Positions 41,878-51,879 of a stretch of DNA of 64,000 nt are shown here, piece after piece. Position numbers and translations under genes: made by a program. The notes beneath the pieces were generated by a model. That model was not told the DNA's origin. It did not search any database and saw only the letters and a program-made list of their open reading frames with translations. Position 1 is the stretch's first letter; every line of letters starts with the position of its first letter. Origin of the DNA: Pseudoxanthomonas sacheonensis (GTDB taxonomy: Bacteria; Pseudomonadota; Gammaproteobacteria; Xanthomonadales; Xanthomonadaceae); NCBI RefSeq assembly GCF_010093305.1, contig NZ_PDWS01000005.1:62001-126000 (forward strand). Direction: 5' to 3'.

Positions 41878-42462
41878 ATGAACGTGATTCGCCAAAAGCA
41901 GCCGGGCAAGCTCGGCTCTACAAGGCGGGAGCCGGTTGGTGGGCTGTTATTGCGCGCTGGAACCGAAGCCGACGTAGAAGTGTTGCTGGAAGTCGAACGC
42001 CGTGCCGCCGAGCTATTGCTGGGCCATGGCGCATACGACCTCTTCGCCATGCACAGTCTGTCGCCGCAGAACCTCCAGGACGGTATCGCACACGGAATTT
42101 TGCATGTGGCTGAACTGGAGGGACAGGCGGTAGGCTTCGCGTTGTGCGGCGAAATAGACGGTCATGCGCATTTGTTCGAAATGGACGTCATGCCGGAACA
42201 CGGCCGTCGCGGCATCGGCGGCGCGCTACTTGAGTCAGTCTGCACGGAGGCCTCCGTACGCGGGTTTCCCGCGATGACGCTGACTACGCTGCGCGATGTG
42301 CCGTGGAATGCGCCGTTCTATGCCGCGCGCGGTTTCGTTGAAATGCACCCGTCGCAATGGGGGCCCCGGCTGGTGGAGATCGTCGCGAGGGAACGGATGC
42401 TCGGATTTCCCATGCCGCTGCGGGTGGTGATGCAGCGCAGAGTGGGCGTCGGCGCGGACTGA
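41878..42462 (+). CDS. GNAT family N-acetyltransferase
   Basis: 194-aa acetyltransferase with the acetyl-CoA motif DVMPEHGRRGIGGALLES and a later FYAARGFVEM. Residues 6-16 of the open frame are encoded by a REP copy (41898-41920), so either the REP has become coding or the real start is downstream. Domain homology begins around LLLRAGTEADVE. No ATG is available near that point. Confidence 0.8.
   Translation: MNVIRQKQPGKLGSTRREPVGGLLLRAGTEADVEVLLEVERRAAELLLGHGAYDLFAMHSLSPQNLQDGIAHGILHVAELEGQAVGFALCGEIDGHAHLFEMDVMPEHGRRGIGGALLESVCTEASVRGFPAMTLTTLRDVPWNAPFYAARGFVEMHPSQWGPRLVEIVARERMLGFPMPLRVVMQRRVGVGAD
41898..41920 (-). repeat. SMAG-like REP inside the GNAT 5' end
   Basis: AGCAGCCGGGCAAGCTCGGC followed by TCT, same family as the pair at 19687-19765. 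Confidence 0.75.
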
Positions 42463-42489
42463 TTCAGAGTAGCCCGACGAGCCACCAAA

Positions 42490-42615
42490 TGCCCCCTTTG
42501 AAAAAGGGGGCGGGCGCCCGCAAGGCGGGTGACGGGGGATTTGCTCTTGGCGCGAAGAGAAAATCCTCCGCAAATCGCTATACGCGCTTTGCTGCCCCCT
42601 TTTTCAAAGGGGGCA
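42490..42615. repeat. Hairpin repeat, GCCCCCTTTGAAAAAGGGGG family
   Basis: Inverted units at 42490-42511 and 42594-42615, with GATTTGCTC- and AAATCC-type internal tails. A related element is at 50277-50408. Between them and the kinase gene no coding sequence is apparent. Confidence 0.85.
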
Positions 42616-42723
42616 CACGGCGGGCCGTCTCGCATGGTTGCGAAAACATCGCTGCTCCTGAGTGGGTGCCGGATGCCATCACCGATTGGCGACAGAGCCA
42701 GCCCTGGAACTTGGCCTCCCGCG

Positions 42724-44067
42724 CTAACCTACATCCGGCAACTGTATCGCCACGCACAACCCACCGCCTTCGCGGTTATGCATCGACAGCCGGCCGCCAT
42801 GCGCCTCCACGATCTCGCGCGTCAACGCCAGCCCCAATCCGGTGCCGTTGCGCTTGGTCGAATAAAACGGCACCAGCGCGTTCTGCAGCACCGCCTCGTT
42901 CATGCCGCTGCCGCGGTCCAGCACCTCGATGCGCAGCCAGTCCGGCAGGCGGGTCAACTTCACGCTGACGGCGGCACCTTCCCCGCCCGCTTCGTGCGCG
43001 TTCTTGAGCAGATTCAACAGCGCCTGTTCCATCTGCGCCTGATCGATGCGGCTGCTCATTCCCTCGGTGGGGCTTTCCAGCTCGAATCCGATCTGCCGTT
43101 GCAGGCCGGACAGGAAATTCGTCCAGTCCACGGTGTTCAACAACGGCTGCGGAAGCTTGGCGAAACGCGCATACCCGCGAATGAAACCTTCCAGATGCCG
43201 CGCACGCTCCTCGATGGTGCCGAAAATCTCCTCCAGCCGCTCATTGCGTCCGCGCCGCACCAGCTCCGCGCCGGAATGGGCCAATGAAGCGACGGGCGCG
43301 AGCGAGTTGTTCAACTCGTGGCTGATCACACGGATGACCTTCTTCCAGGTCTGCACTTCCTGGCGGCGCAGTTCATTGGTCAGCAGGCGCAGCAACAACA
43401 GTTCGTGCTTGCGGCCGTTGAGGCGGAAGTGGCGGCGCGACAAGTGGTAAACCTGTTCTTCCTCGTCTTCCTCTTCGTTGCCGATAGCGAACAGGCTGTC
43501 GCCGCCGCGTTGCATGGCCTCGCGCATTTCCACCGGCGCGGCCGACATCAGATCGTCGAAGCGCTGGCCTTCCAGTTTCCAGCCGCTGTGCAGCAGTTTG
43601 CGCGCGGCCAGATTGGCGAACACCACGCGGCGCTCGCCATCGCCGCCGGGCGCTATCAACAGCATCGCCACGGGCGTGTTCTGCACCATCGTGTCCAGCA
43701 GCAGTTCGCGCTGCACCAGGCCTTGCCGCTGCTCGCGCAGCACATCGCCCAGCTCCGCGTGCGAACGCACCAGATCGCCCAGATCGTCATTTCCTTGCCA
43801 ATGGATGCCGAAGTTGTACTCGCCGTCGCGATAGGTGTTGACGCTGCCGGCGAGCGCGCGGAACAGAGAATTCAATGGCGCTACCGCGCGCCGGATCACT
43901 ACGACCGCCACCGGCACGATCACCAGCGCGGACAGCAACGCTACCAGTTTCGTATCGTCCAGCCATTGCAGCAGCAAAAGCGGCAAGGCGATGGCGGCCG
44001 CCAGCAAAGGCAGCAGCCAGAAGAACAGCCGGCCGGCGACCGAGCGGCGGATGGTCAGGCCTGTCAT
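42724..44067 (-). CDS. Sensor histidine kinase (NtrY-like)
   Basis: 447-aa kinase with two N-terminal membrane helices (residues 13-32 and 40-58), a HAMP-like region, a PAS-type segment (residues 120-200) and the kinase core. H-box His250 in VISHELNNSLAPV, N-box LLNLLKNAHEAGG, G-boxes DRGSGM and GTGLGL. The order matches NtrY-type partners of sigma-54 regulators. It lies 10 bases after the regulator gene, so the two form a pair. Confidence 0.92.
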   Translation of the reverse strand: MTGLTIRRSVAGRLFFWLLPLLAAAIALPLLLLQWLDDTKLVALLSALVIVPVAVVVIRRAVAPLNSLFRALAGSVNTYRDGEYNFGIHWQGNDDLGDLVRSHAELGDVLREQRQGLVQRELLLDTMVQNTPVAMLLIAPGGDGERRVVFANLAARKLLHSGWKLEGQRFDDLMSAAPVEMREAMQRGGDSLFAIGNEEEDEEEQVYHLSRRHFRLNGRKHELLLLRLLTNELRRQEVQTWKKVIRVISHELNNSLAPVASLAHSGAELVRRGRNERLEEIFGTIEERARHLEGFIRGYARFAKLPQPLLNTVDWTNFLSGLQRQIGFELESPTEGMSSRIDQAQMEQALLNLLKNAHEAGGEGAAVSVKLTRLPDWLRIEVLDRGSGMNEAVLQNALVPFYSTKRNGTGLGLALTREIVEAHGGRLSMHNREGGGLCVAIQLPDVG

Positions 44068-44077
44068 CGCTGCCGGC

Positions 44078-45415
44078 TCATGGAAGCTTGATGCCGAAAC
44101 GTTCCATGCGCCGGTACAGCGCCTGGCGGCTGAGACCCAGATCGGCGGCGGCCTGGGCGATCACGCCGCCGGCGCGTGCCAGCGCGGCTTCTATCCCGGC
44201 GCGGTCCGGCTCCGTTACCGAGGCCTGTTTCACCATCGCGGCCTTGGGCAGATTGAGGTCCGCCGCTTCGATGCGATCGCCGCTGGCCAGCAGCCCGGCG
44301 CGCTGCACGACATTGCGCAGTTCGCGCACGTTGCCGGGCCAGGGATGGCGCAGCAGTGCGTTGCGGGCGCTGTCGCCGATCGGTTTGTCGGCAGGGCGGA
44401 AGCTCTCGGCAAGCGGCAGGATGTCGCCCGGGCGTTCGGACAGCGGCGGCAGCGCCAGCTCGATGGCGTTGAGGCGGTAGTAGAGGTCTTCGCGGAAGCT
44501 GCCGTCGCGGATCAGGGCGGGCAGGTCCGCATTGGTGGCGCTGATCACCCGCACGGTGACGTGGCGTTCGCGGTTGGAACCCAGGCGCTCGAAGCGGCCG
44601 GTCTCCAGCACGCGCAACAGTTTCATCTGGCCGGCCAGCGGCAGGTTGCCGATTTCGTCCAGGAACAGCGTGCCGCCGTCGGCCGCTTCGAATTTCCCTT
44701 CGCGGGCCTTGTTGGCGCCGGTGTAGGCGCCGGCATCGGCGCCGAACAGTTCGGCCTCGATCAATTCCGAAGGCAGCGCACCGCAATTGAGGGTCACGAA
44801 CGCGCCGTTCTTCACCGACGAATTGGCCTGCACGATCTCGGCGATCTTTTCCTTGCCGCTGCCGTTGGGTCCGGTGATCAGCACCGGCAGATCGGAACGG
44901 GCGACCTGGCACGCCAGTGCTATCACCCGTTCACTGGCCGGATCGTCGAACACCACGCCGCGCAGATCGTATTTCTGCGCCAATTGCTCCTGGCGGGCCC
45001 GTTCGCGGTTGCGGCGCCGGTCCAGCTCGCTGCGCGCCTCGGCCAACTCCAGCAGGTTGTTGACGGTGGCCAGCAGTTTGCGGTCGTCCCATGGCTTGGC
45101 CACGTAGTCGGCAGCGCCGGCCTTGACCAGCTCCACCGCGCTGCTCAGATGCGTCCAGGCGGTCAGCAGGATCACCGGCAGGTCCGGATGCCGTGCGCGG
45201 ATCTGCGCGAACAGCGCCGCGCCTTCGTCGCCCGAGGTGGTGTCTTCGGTGAAGTTCATGTCCTGGATCACCAGGTCCACCGATTCGTTCTGCAGTATCG
45301 CCAGTCCCGCCTCCGGCGTCTGCGCGTGCAGGGTGGAGATGTCGTGCAGCGAGAACAGCACTTCCAGCGCGGTGGCGACCGCGGGGTTGTCGTCGATGAT
45401 CAGCAGGCTGGGCAT
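44078..45415 (-). CDS. Sigma-54 dependent response regulator
   Basis: 445-aa NtrC-type activator. Receiver domain with phospho-acceptor Asp52 (LVIQDMNF) and Lys in VAKPW. AAA+ domain with Walker A GPNGSGKE, the sigma-54 contact loop GAYTGA (usually GAFTGA) and Walker B GGTLFLDEIG. C-terminal Fis-type helix-turn-helix ending LGLSRQALYRRMERFGI. Probable target: the sigma-54 promoter at 51787-51802 on the same strand. Confidence 0.95.
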   Translation of the reverse strand: MPSLLIIDDNPAVATALEVLFSLHDISTLHAQTPEAGLAILQNESVDLVIQDMNFTEDTTSGDEGAALFAQIRARHPDLPVILLTAWTHLSSAVELVKAGAADYVAKPWDDRKLLATVNNLLELAEARSELDRRRNRERARQEQLAQKYDLRGVVFDDPASERVIALACQVARSDLPVLITGPNGSGKEKIAEIVQANSSVKNGAFVTLNCGALPSELIEAELFGADAGAYTGANKAREGKFEAADGGTLFLDEIGNLPLAGQMKLLRVLETGRFERLGSNRERHVTVRVISATNADLPALIRDGSFREDLYYRLNAIELALPPLSERPGDILPLAESFRPADKPIGDSARNALLRHPWPGNVRELRNVVQRAGLLASGDRIEAADLNLPKAAMVKQASVTEPDRAGIEAALARAGGVIAQAAADLGLSRQALYRRMERFGIKLP

Positions 45416-45456
45416 GCGGGTTTCAGGGTCTCTGGGTCAAAGCGCGCATCGTAACG

Positions 45457-45969
45457 TCATTGGGCATCGGCCAGCGCATGGTGCCCGTAGCTCAGCACCC
45501 GGGTGATCTGCCATTGGCCGTCGCGCAGGCGCCAGACGATGGCGAAATCGGCGGCGCCTTCGCACTTGCCGTTGTCGAGCTGGCAGAAGCGGTGCACGCC
45601 CTGGGCGAGGGCGCCGAAATCCTTGATCGGGTAGACCTTCAAGCTGCCGGGGATGAGCTGGCGGGTGAAATGGCCGCAGACGTATTTCTTCGTATTGGCG
45701 ATCATCGCATCGCGGGTCCAGGTGACGCCGCCGGTGTCGTGGTAGAACTCGATGTCTGGGGAGAAGTAGCCGGCGTGTTCTTCCAGCCGTCCGGGTTCGT
45801 TGCAATGGTTGAAGGCATCGAATACGCGCGTGTCCATCGCGGCGATTTCGTTGAACAACGGCGCGGGCGCTTGTCCGTCGGCGGGATAGGTTTCTTCGGC
45901 CTGGAGAGGCGCGGTATGCAGCGCAGATGCAAGCAGTGCGAGCGATAGGAGTAGACGTAACTTGATCAT
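45457..45969 (-). CDS. Secreted NTF2-like (DUF4440/SnoaL-type) protein
   Basis: 170-aa protein with signal peptide (LRLLLSLALLASALHTAPLQA). The mature domain follows the NTF2-like fold: AAMDTRVFDAFNHC, YFSPDIEFYHDTGGVTWTRDA and a final strand pair DFAIVWRLRDGQWQITRVLSYGH. Often binds small ligands; function unknown. Confidence 0.8.
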   Translation of the reverse strand: MIKLRLLLSLALLASALHTAPLQAEETYPADGQAPAPLFNEIAAMDTRVFDAFNHCNEPGRLEEHAGYFSPDIEFYHDTGGVTWTRDAMIANTKKYVCGHFTRQLIPGSLKVYPIKDFGALAQGVHRFCQLDNGKCEGAADFAIVWRLRDGQWQITRVLSYGHHALADAQ

Positions 45970-46033
45970 GAGGCACTCCCACGAAAGATCAGAAGAATCG
46001 GGCTCTAACGACGACAGGCAACTTCGGGAGCGA

Positions 46034-46199
46034 GCCCTTCTCCCGCTTGCGGGAGAAGGAGGCCGACAGGCCGGATGAGGGAGGGCTTCGAATCAGCTGA
46101 TTCAGCTGCAGCTTGCTCGGCTTCGGCCTTCCCCCATCCGCCTTCGGCACCCCGTATCAAGTACGGGGCAGGCTCTTCCCCCGCAGGCGAGGGAAGGGC
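46034..46199. repeat. REPIN-like repeat cluster
   Basis: CTCCCGCTTGCGGGAGAAGG and GGATGAGGGAGGG on one side, CCCCCATCCGCCTTCGGCAC and TTCCCCCGCAGGCGAGGGAA on the other, with an extra CCCCGTA/TACGGGG hairpin between. Same family as 28562. Confidence 0.75.
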
Positions 46200-46253
46200 T
46201 TGCTCTTCATTGTTTCGATTCAACAACCAACTCTTCTTACGCCAACCCGATCT

Positions 46254-46622
46254 CTACCGCTTCCTGATCGCCTTGGTCTCGCGCCCATCCATGAACAGCA
46301 CCACCTGATCCGCCTCGCCCGCGGCGTTGACTCCAAAGCTGACTTTCGCATCCACCGCCTGCACGCGGAACACCGTCTCCGAAATTCCCAGCAAGGGCCA
46401 TGCGGCCTGGCCCGTTGCCTGCAGCATCAACTGTTCGCCTTCGCGCCACACCTTCAATTCAAAACCGGGCGAGATGACGTAGGTGCCGACGTACGTATCG
46501 AGCGTGCCTTCGGACACGAACACACCGCTGTCGGCGGGCGCGTCGGTAGTCTGCGCCGCGACCGGAAAGCAGGCCGAAAAGGCAAGCGCAAGGGACAGTG
46601 GAAGGATCGGCATTCTGTTCAT
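46254..46622 (-). CDS. Secreted hypothetical protein (DUF3471-like)
   Basis: 122-aa protein with signal peptide (LPLSLALAFSACFPVAAQ). TLDTYVGTYVISPGFELKVWREGEQLMLQATGQAAWPL resembles the small beta-domain (DUF3471) found after beta-lactamase-like proteins; here it stands alone. Function unknown. Confidence 0.65.
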   Translation of the reverse strand: MNRMPILPLSLALAFSACFPVAAQTTDAPADSGVFVSEGTLDTYVGTYVISPGFELKVWREGEQLMLQATGQAAWPLLGISETVFRVQAVDAKVSFGVNAAGEADQVVLFMDGRETKAIRKR

Positions 46623-46686
46623 GGGCGGCAGTTCCGGGGGAGGAAGCGACTATAAACAGCGGACCATGAACGCGGAAAAATCAAAA

Positions 46687-46757
46687 ACTGCGGGAGGGAC
46701 TTCGGCCCCCAAGGCCTTGAGTCCTCGAGTGCCGGGGCTGCAGCCCCTCCCGCAATG
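46687..46757. repeat. Hairpin repeat, TGCGGGAGGGACTTCGGCCC family
   Basis: TGCGGGAGGG and CCCTCCCGCA arms enclose GGCCCCCAAGGCC and GGGGCTGCAGCCCC stems. A self-complementary element after the last permease gene. Confidence 0.7.
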
Positions 46758-46780
46758 AACCTGACACCGATCAGACCGGA

Positions 46781-48016
46781 TCACGCACTGCGCGTGGCCA
46801 CTGCCGGCGGTACCGAAGCCGCTTTGCGCGCCGGGCCGTAGACCGCGATCTGGCCCAACATCCACAACAGCGCGGCGCCGACCGGCAAGTAGATCAGCGG
46901 CAGGCGCGGCAGTTCGTACTTGCCCATCAGCAACTGGTTGATGGCATAGGCCAGCAGCATGCCCAGCACGATGCCGATGGTGGCCAGCAGGAAGTTCTCG
47001 GTCTGGAAGTAGCGCAGGATCTGCCCGCGCGTGGCGCCCAAGGCGCGACGCACGCCGATCTGCTTGGTGCGCTGCTGCACCCAGAAGCTGGCCAGTCCCA
47101 CGATGCCCAGCGCGGTCACCACCAGCAGGGCGACGATCACCACGCCCAGCATCCAGGCCATGGCGCGATCCTGGCGGTAGTACTCGTTGCGCATGGTCTC
47201 GAAGGTCTTCGCATCGTCTTCGGGAATGATGCGCGTTGGGCCGCTGCTTTCCAGGACCTTCAGCGCCGTCTTCATGATCTCGTCGCGGCGCGAAGGATCG
47301 GCCACACGCAGCAGATAGGTGTTGCCGGATTCGTAGGTCAGGTTCACCGGGAAGATGGCCGAATATCCGTTCGCCGCAGGGCCGTCGTTGTCGTTCGGAC
47401 GCACCAGGGTGTCGACAACGCCGATCACGCGGTGCGGATCGTCGCCCCACGAATAGAAACCCTTGCCGATCGGATCCTGTCCCGGGTACAGCTTGTCCGC
47501 CACCGCCTTGGTGATCAGGACGGACGGAATGTTGCCCTCGAAGCCGGGCGCCTGCAGCGTTTCCCATTCCAGCATTTCATCGGGCTGGAATTGCCGCCCG
47601 GCGATCAGTTTCAGGCCAAGAGTTTCGAACAGGTCCCGACCGCCCATGTAGGTCGACAGATTGAGATTGGGAATCTTCTGGTCCTTCCCCAGCCTTGCCG
47701 AACTGTTCCAGGATGAACCGCCGAACGGCACCTGGAGAGTGGCGGACGCGGATTTCACTCCGGGAATGCCGCGCAAAGCGGCAAGATCGGTTTTGGTAAC
47801 CGCAGCGGCGTCCTTGTTTTGGGCGATCCCGTTGACGCGGATGCGCACGATTTCGTTCTCGGCGAGCCCGGTAGGGCGTTGCATGCGCTCCAGGCGGTTG
47901 CCGATCAGGAACAACGCATTGCAGACGATGGCGCAGCTGAGCGCGATCTCCAGCACGATCAGGGCGGCTGCGGTCTTGTGCCGCAGCAGGGTGGAAAGGA
48001 TGGGGCGGATGTCCAT
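46781..48016 (-). CDS. ABC transporter permease (MacB/FtsX type), second
   Basis: 411-aa permease with one N-terminal helix, a large periplasmic domain (residues 45-275) and three C-terminal helices, with the FtsX motif RTKQIGVRRALGATRGQILRYF. MacB-type proteins work by mechanotransmission across the periplasm. Pairs with the next gene upstream to form a heterodimer. Confidence 0.9.
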   Translation of the reverse strand: MDIRPILSTLLRHKTAAALIVLEIALSCAIVCNALFLIGNRLERMQRPTGLAENEIVRIRVNGIAQNKDAAAVTKTDLAALRGIPGVKSASATLQVPFGGSSWNSSARLGKDQKIPNLNLSTYMGGRDLFETLGLKLIAGRQFQPDEMLEWETLQAPGFEGNIPSVLITKAVADKLYPGQDPIGKGFYSWGDDPHRVIGVVDTLVRPNDNDGPAANGYSAIFPVNLTYESGNTYLLRVADPSRRDEIMKTALKVLESSGPTRIIPEDDAKTFETMRNEYYRQDRAMAWMLGVVIVALLVVTALGIVGLASFWVQQRTKQIGVRRALGATRGQILRYFQTENFLLATIGIVLGMLLAYAINQLLMGKYELPRLPLIYLPVGAALLWMLGQIAVYGPARKAASVPPAVATRSA

Positions 48017-48085
48017 GGTGGTTCTCCGTTCTATATCGTGATTGCGGCGATCTGATTCGTGGCGATTGGATTCAGTACGGTGCGC

Positions 48086-49396
48086 TCATTGCGATTTGAG
48101 CTGGATTGCCGGCGTGACCTGCATCGCGCGCCAGGCGGGCAACAGCCCCGCCAGCAGGCTGGCGACGATGGCCAGGATCAACGTGGTCAACAGCATCACC
48201 GGGTCCAGATGCGCCAGCGAGGCATAGTCGGACGGCTGCTGGCGTACTGCCCAAAGGCCCAGCATCGCCAAGCCAAGGCCCAGTATTCCGCCTGCGATTC
48301 CTATCGTTCCCGCTTCCACCAGGCATTGCATGAAGATGGCCCGGCGCGATGCGCCAAGCGCACGGCGCACGCCGATCTCGCTGCCGCGGCGCAGGAACTT
48401 TGCCAACAGCAGGCCCACCGTGTTCAACAGGCACACCAGCAGGAAGCCGAACGCCAGCCAGGTCTGCAGGCGCACGTCGCCCGGCACCACCTTGTTCTCG
48501 TCCAGCCAGGTCATGACGTCGCTCAGGCGCGTATTGGTGGGCCGTTCGAAACGGCCGGCCTTGCGCTGCTGATCGGAGTAGTTGATCAGGTACTGCCGAT
48601 AGGCGGCTTCCTTCGCCGCGCTGTCCAGTTGCACCCAATACTGGATCCATGCGCAGGGCGCGTTCAAGCCGTTGGAACCTTCGGGATCGTTGTTAGGGCC
48701 ATCCCCCCAGCAGCTCATGTCGCCGCTGCTTCCCAGATCCAGCGCGCGCGAAGTGGAGAAGGGGATGTAGACCTGCTCGCCATCGCCGTAGTGGCTCTGG
48801 GTGAGATCGAAGAAGCGTGGCGTCGGACGCCACTTTTCGGTCACGCCGATGATGCGGAACTCGGTCTGGTTGAGGCGGATGCTCTTGCCGACGCTATTGC
48901 CGCCGAACAACTTGTCGTTGAGGTCCTTGGTGATCACCGCCACCCGCTCGCGCGCCTCGTCCTCCTTCACCCCCCAGCCTTGGCCGTAGGCGAACGGAAC
49001 GTCGAACATGTCGAAGAAATCGCTCGAGGTATAGCGCGATTCGACCGTGAACGGCGTCATGCCCTGTTTCTCCGGCTCTATCGCCAGCCCGCCCGCAGAC
49101 ATCATCGCCTGGCGGTCGCCGCGCTTGTCGCGCAGCAGGGCTTCGGAATCGAAGCGCGTCATCTGGCTCTGGGGATCTTCGCCTGCGACGTAGCCGTCCA
49201 TCGTCGCCGGATCCATCCGCACATAGAACAGCTTGCCGCTTTTCTGCGGTATCGGATCGCCGGACAGCACGTAGAACACGGTCAGCGTGGTCATGCTGGC
49301 GCCGATGCCCAGCGCGATCGCCAGCACCATCAGCGCGGTCAGCACCTTGTTGCGCTTGAAGCTGCGCAGTGCGAGTTTGAAGTAATAGCCGAACAT
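48086..49396 (-). CDS. ABC transporter permease (MacB/FtsX type), first
   Basis: 436-aa permease beginning MFGYYFKLALRSFKRNKVLTALMVLAIALG. Large periplasmic domain, then three C-terminal helices with RRGSEIGVRRALGASRRAIFMQ. The longer upstream frame overlaps a hairpin repeat and is discarded; AGGGAGAG lies before 49396. Confidence 0.91.
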   Translation of the reverse strand: MFGYYFKLALRSFKRNKVLTALMVLAIALGIGASMTTLTVFYVLSGDPIPQKSGKLFYVRMDPATMDGYVAGEDPQSQMTRFDSEALLRDKRGDRQAMMSAGGLAIEPEKQGMTPFTVESRYTSSDFFDMFDVPFAYGQGWGVKEDEARERVAVITKDLNDKLFGGNSVGKSIRLNQTEFRIIGVTEKWRPTPRFFDLTQSHYGDGEQVYIPFSTSRALDLGSSGDMSCWGDGPNNDPEGSNGLNAPCAWIQYWVQLDSAAKEAAYRQYLINYSDQQRKAGRFERPTNTRLSDVMTWLDENKVVPGDVRLQTWLAFGFLLVCLLNTVGLLLAKFLRRGSEIGVRRALGASRRAIFMQCLVEAGTIGIAGGILGLGLAMLGLWAVRQQPSDYASLAHLDPVMLLTTLILAIVASLLAGLLPAWRAMQVTPAIQLKSQ

Positions 49397-49410
49397 GTTT
49401 CTCTCCCTAT

Positions 49411-49467
49411 GGCGGGCATTGCCCGCCGCGCGCGATATCGGTTGGTCCCAGGCGGGCAATGCTCGCC

Positions 49468-49471
<4 letters not shown>
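49411..49471. repeat. Hairpin repeat between ABC genes
   Basis: GGCGGGCATTGCCCGCC and GGCGGGCAATGCTCGCCC arms, the second reaching into the stop codon of the ATPase gene. Same family as 36911. Confidence 0.72.
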
Positions 49472-50184
<713 letters not shown>

Positions 50185-50276
50185 TGGGGTTTCCTTTGTC
50201 GGTGATTGATGTTGGTGGTCTGTTTCGGTGTCAGTGGTCTTGCGGGAAGCACGTAGCCAACACCGCCGCCATGAAC

Positions 50277-50408
50277 CTCCCCCTTTGAAAAAGGGGGATC
50301 AAGGGGGATTCGCTCTTGCCCTTGCTGCTGCTTCTGCTCGTGTTTCCGCGCTTCATGAAATCAGGATCAAGAGCAAATCCCCCATAGCCCCCTTTTCCAA
50401 AGGGGGCA
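50277..50408. repeat. Hairpin repeat, CCCCCTTTGAAAAAGGGGG family
   Basis: CTCCCCCTTTGAAAAAGGGG mirrored by CCCCCTTTTCCAAAGGGGG, with internal tails containing GATTCGCTCTTG and CAAGAGCAAATC. Same family as 42490-42615. Confidence 0.82.
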
Positions 50409-50444
50409 AAAGCCGTGCTTCCCGGTTCATGGAGACTTTGCATA

Positions 50445-51740
50445 TCAGTGGATGGTCACGCGTTCGGCATCGCCGAACTGGTCGCTGCCGGAGACGACGA
50501 TCTTTTCGCCTGGCTGCAAGCCGGAGACGATCTCCACCGCGCCCAGGCTGCTGACGCCGGTCTGGATCGGGCGGCGCACGGCGCGGCTGCCGTCGACGAC
50601 ATAGGCGAAGCGGCCGCCGTCCTGTTCCAGGAACGAACCGCGCTCGACCATCAGCACGTTTCGGCGCGTGTCCAGCACGATGCGCGCGGACAGGCGCTGG
50701 TTCTGGCGCAGGCCCGGCGGCTGCTTGCCCTCGGCGAAGCGCAAGCGGGCGTTGACCTCGCCGTTGACCACTTCCGGCGACACCGCCGACACCTGCGCGG
50801 CGTACTGGATGCCGTTGCTGGTGATCTGCGCCGGCATGCCGATGCCCAGGTCGCGGGCGAAGCTTTCCGGCACTTTGATTTCGACTTCGAACAGGCTCAG
50901 GTCCACCACGCTGAGGATCGGCGCGTTGGTGGCCACGTTGGTGCCCTGCGGGATCTGCACCTGGCCGATCTGCCCGTCGAAGGGCGCGCGCACGGTGAGC
51001 GCATCGACCTGGCGCTGCAACTCGGTCACCACCGCGCGCTGACGGTCGGCCAACAGGCGCTTGTTGCGCGAGTCCAGGCCGGCGCCTTCGCCCTGCAGTC
51101 CGGAATCTTTGCGGGCGGCGGCCAGGCCGATGTCGGCCTTCTTCAGTTCGTCCTGCGCCTTGGCGTATTCGTTCTGCGAAACGGCCCCGCCCTGGTAGGC
51201 GCGTTCGTAACGCTCCAGATCGCGCTGGGCGGCGGTGCGTTCGATCTGCGCCTGATCCAGCAACTTGGAAGCAGTGGAACGGGTGATCTGCGCGTCCAGC
51301 AGGGCGCGGCTGGCTTCGGCTTCCATGCTGGCCAGGGTGGAACCTTCCTGGGCCAGCTTGCTGCGCAGTTCCGGGCTGTCGATTTCGGCCAGGGCCTGGC
51401 CTTTCTTCACAACATCGCCGGCGACCACCTTGAGGGCGACGGTGCCTCCGGCGATGGCGTACAGGGTCGGGCTGTTGGCGGCGATGACCCGGCCATCGGC
51501 CGAGATATCCCGCACCAGGTCGCCGCGAGTGACCTCGGCCACACGCACCTTGGAGGCATCGAACGAACGTCCGCCGGACATCCAGCCGCTGATCACCCAG
51601 ACCGCCAGCGCCAGCACCGCCGCGCCGGCGATGCCGCCGATCAGCCATGGCTTGCGATTGCGCCGGGCCGAAGCCGCCGGCTTGATCGCATGGTCCTGGG
51701 CCGAAGTGTCGCGGATGCGGAAGGGGTCGCTGGTTTCCAT
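50445..51740 (-). CDS. HlyD/MacA-type periplasmic adaptor
   Basis: 431-aa adaptor of a tripartite efflux system. An N-terminal membrane helix (WLIGGIAGAAVLALAVWVISGW, about residues 32-53) is followed by a split biotinyl/lipoyl domain (IAGGTVALKVVAGDVVKKGQALAEID), a helical hairpin (residues 110-205) and beta-barrel domains with VRAPFDGQIGQVQIPQGTNV. First gene behind a sigma-54 promoter; ATPase and two permeases follow. An outer-membrane TolC partner is not in the window. Confidence 0.93.
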   Translation of the reverse strand: METSDPFRIRDTSAQDHAIKPAASARRNRKPWLIGGIAGAAVLALAVWVISGWMSGGRSFDASKVRVAEVTRGDLVRDISADGRVIAANSPTLYAIAGGTVALKVVAGDVVKKGQALAEIDSPELRSKLAQEGSTLASMEAEASRALLDAQITRSTASKLLDQAQIERTAAQRDLERYERAYQGGAVSQNEYAKAQDELKKADIGLAAARKDSGLQGEGAGLDSRNKRLLADRQRAVVTELQRQVDALTVRAPFDGQIGQVQIPQGTNVATNAPILSVVDLSLFEVEIKVPESFARDLGIGMPAQITSNGIQYAAQVSAVSPEVVNGEVNARLRFAEGKQPPGLRQNQRLSARIVLDTRRNVLMVERGSFLEQDGGRFAYVVDGSRAVRRPIQTGVSSLGAVEIVSGLQPGEKIVVSGSDQFGDAERVTIH

Positions 51741-51786
51741 GGGGCGGTCGGGTGTCCGTAGGCTAGGTCTTGGATGTCATAACCGA

Positions 51787-51802
51787 AGCAATGGTTGTGC
51801 CA
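51787..51802 (-). promoter_or_regulatory. Sigma-54 promoter of the efflux operon
   Basis: TGGCACAACCATTGCT on the minus strand fits the -24/-12 consensus TGGCAC-R-N4-TTGC-W at every defined position. Transcription would start near 51776, about 36 bases before the adaptor start codon. Confidence 0.88.
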
Positions 51803-51837
51803 ATCTCAAGTTATTGAATTGAAAAGAAATAATTGGT

Positions 51838-51879
51838 GGACACAGTGTCCGCGCGGACACTTGCGGCGTCCGTGCGGAC
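51838..51879. promoter_or_regulatory. Tandem palindromes, likely enhancer-binding sites
   Basis: GGACACAGTGTCC overlaps the perfect palindrome GTGTCCGCGCGGACAC (51845-51860), and GTCCGTGCGGAC (51868-51879) follows. Centres of the last two are 21 bases apart, two helical turns. They lie 40 to 80 bases upstream of the -24 element, where NtrC-type activators bind. Confidence 0.7.
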
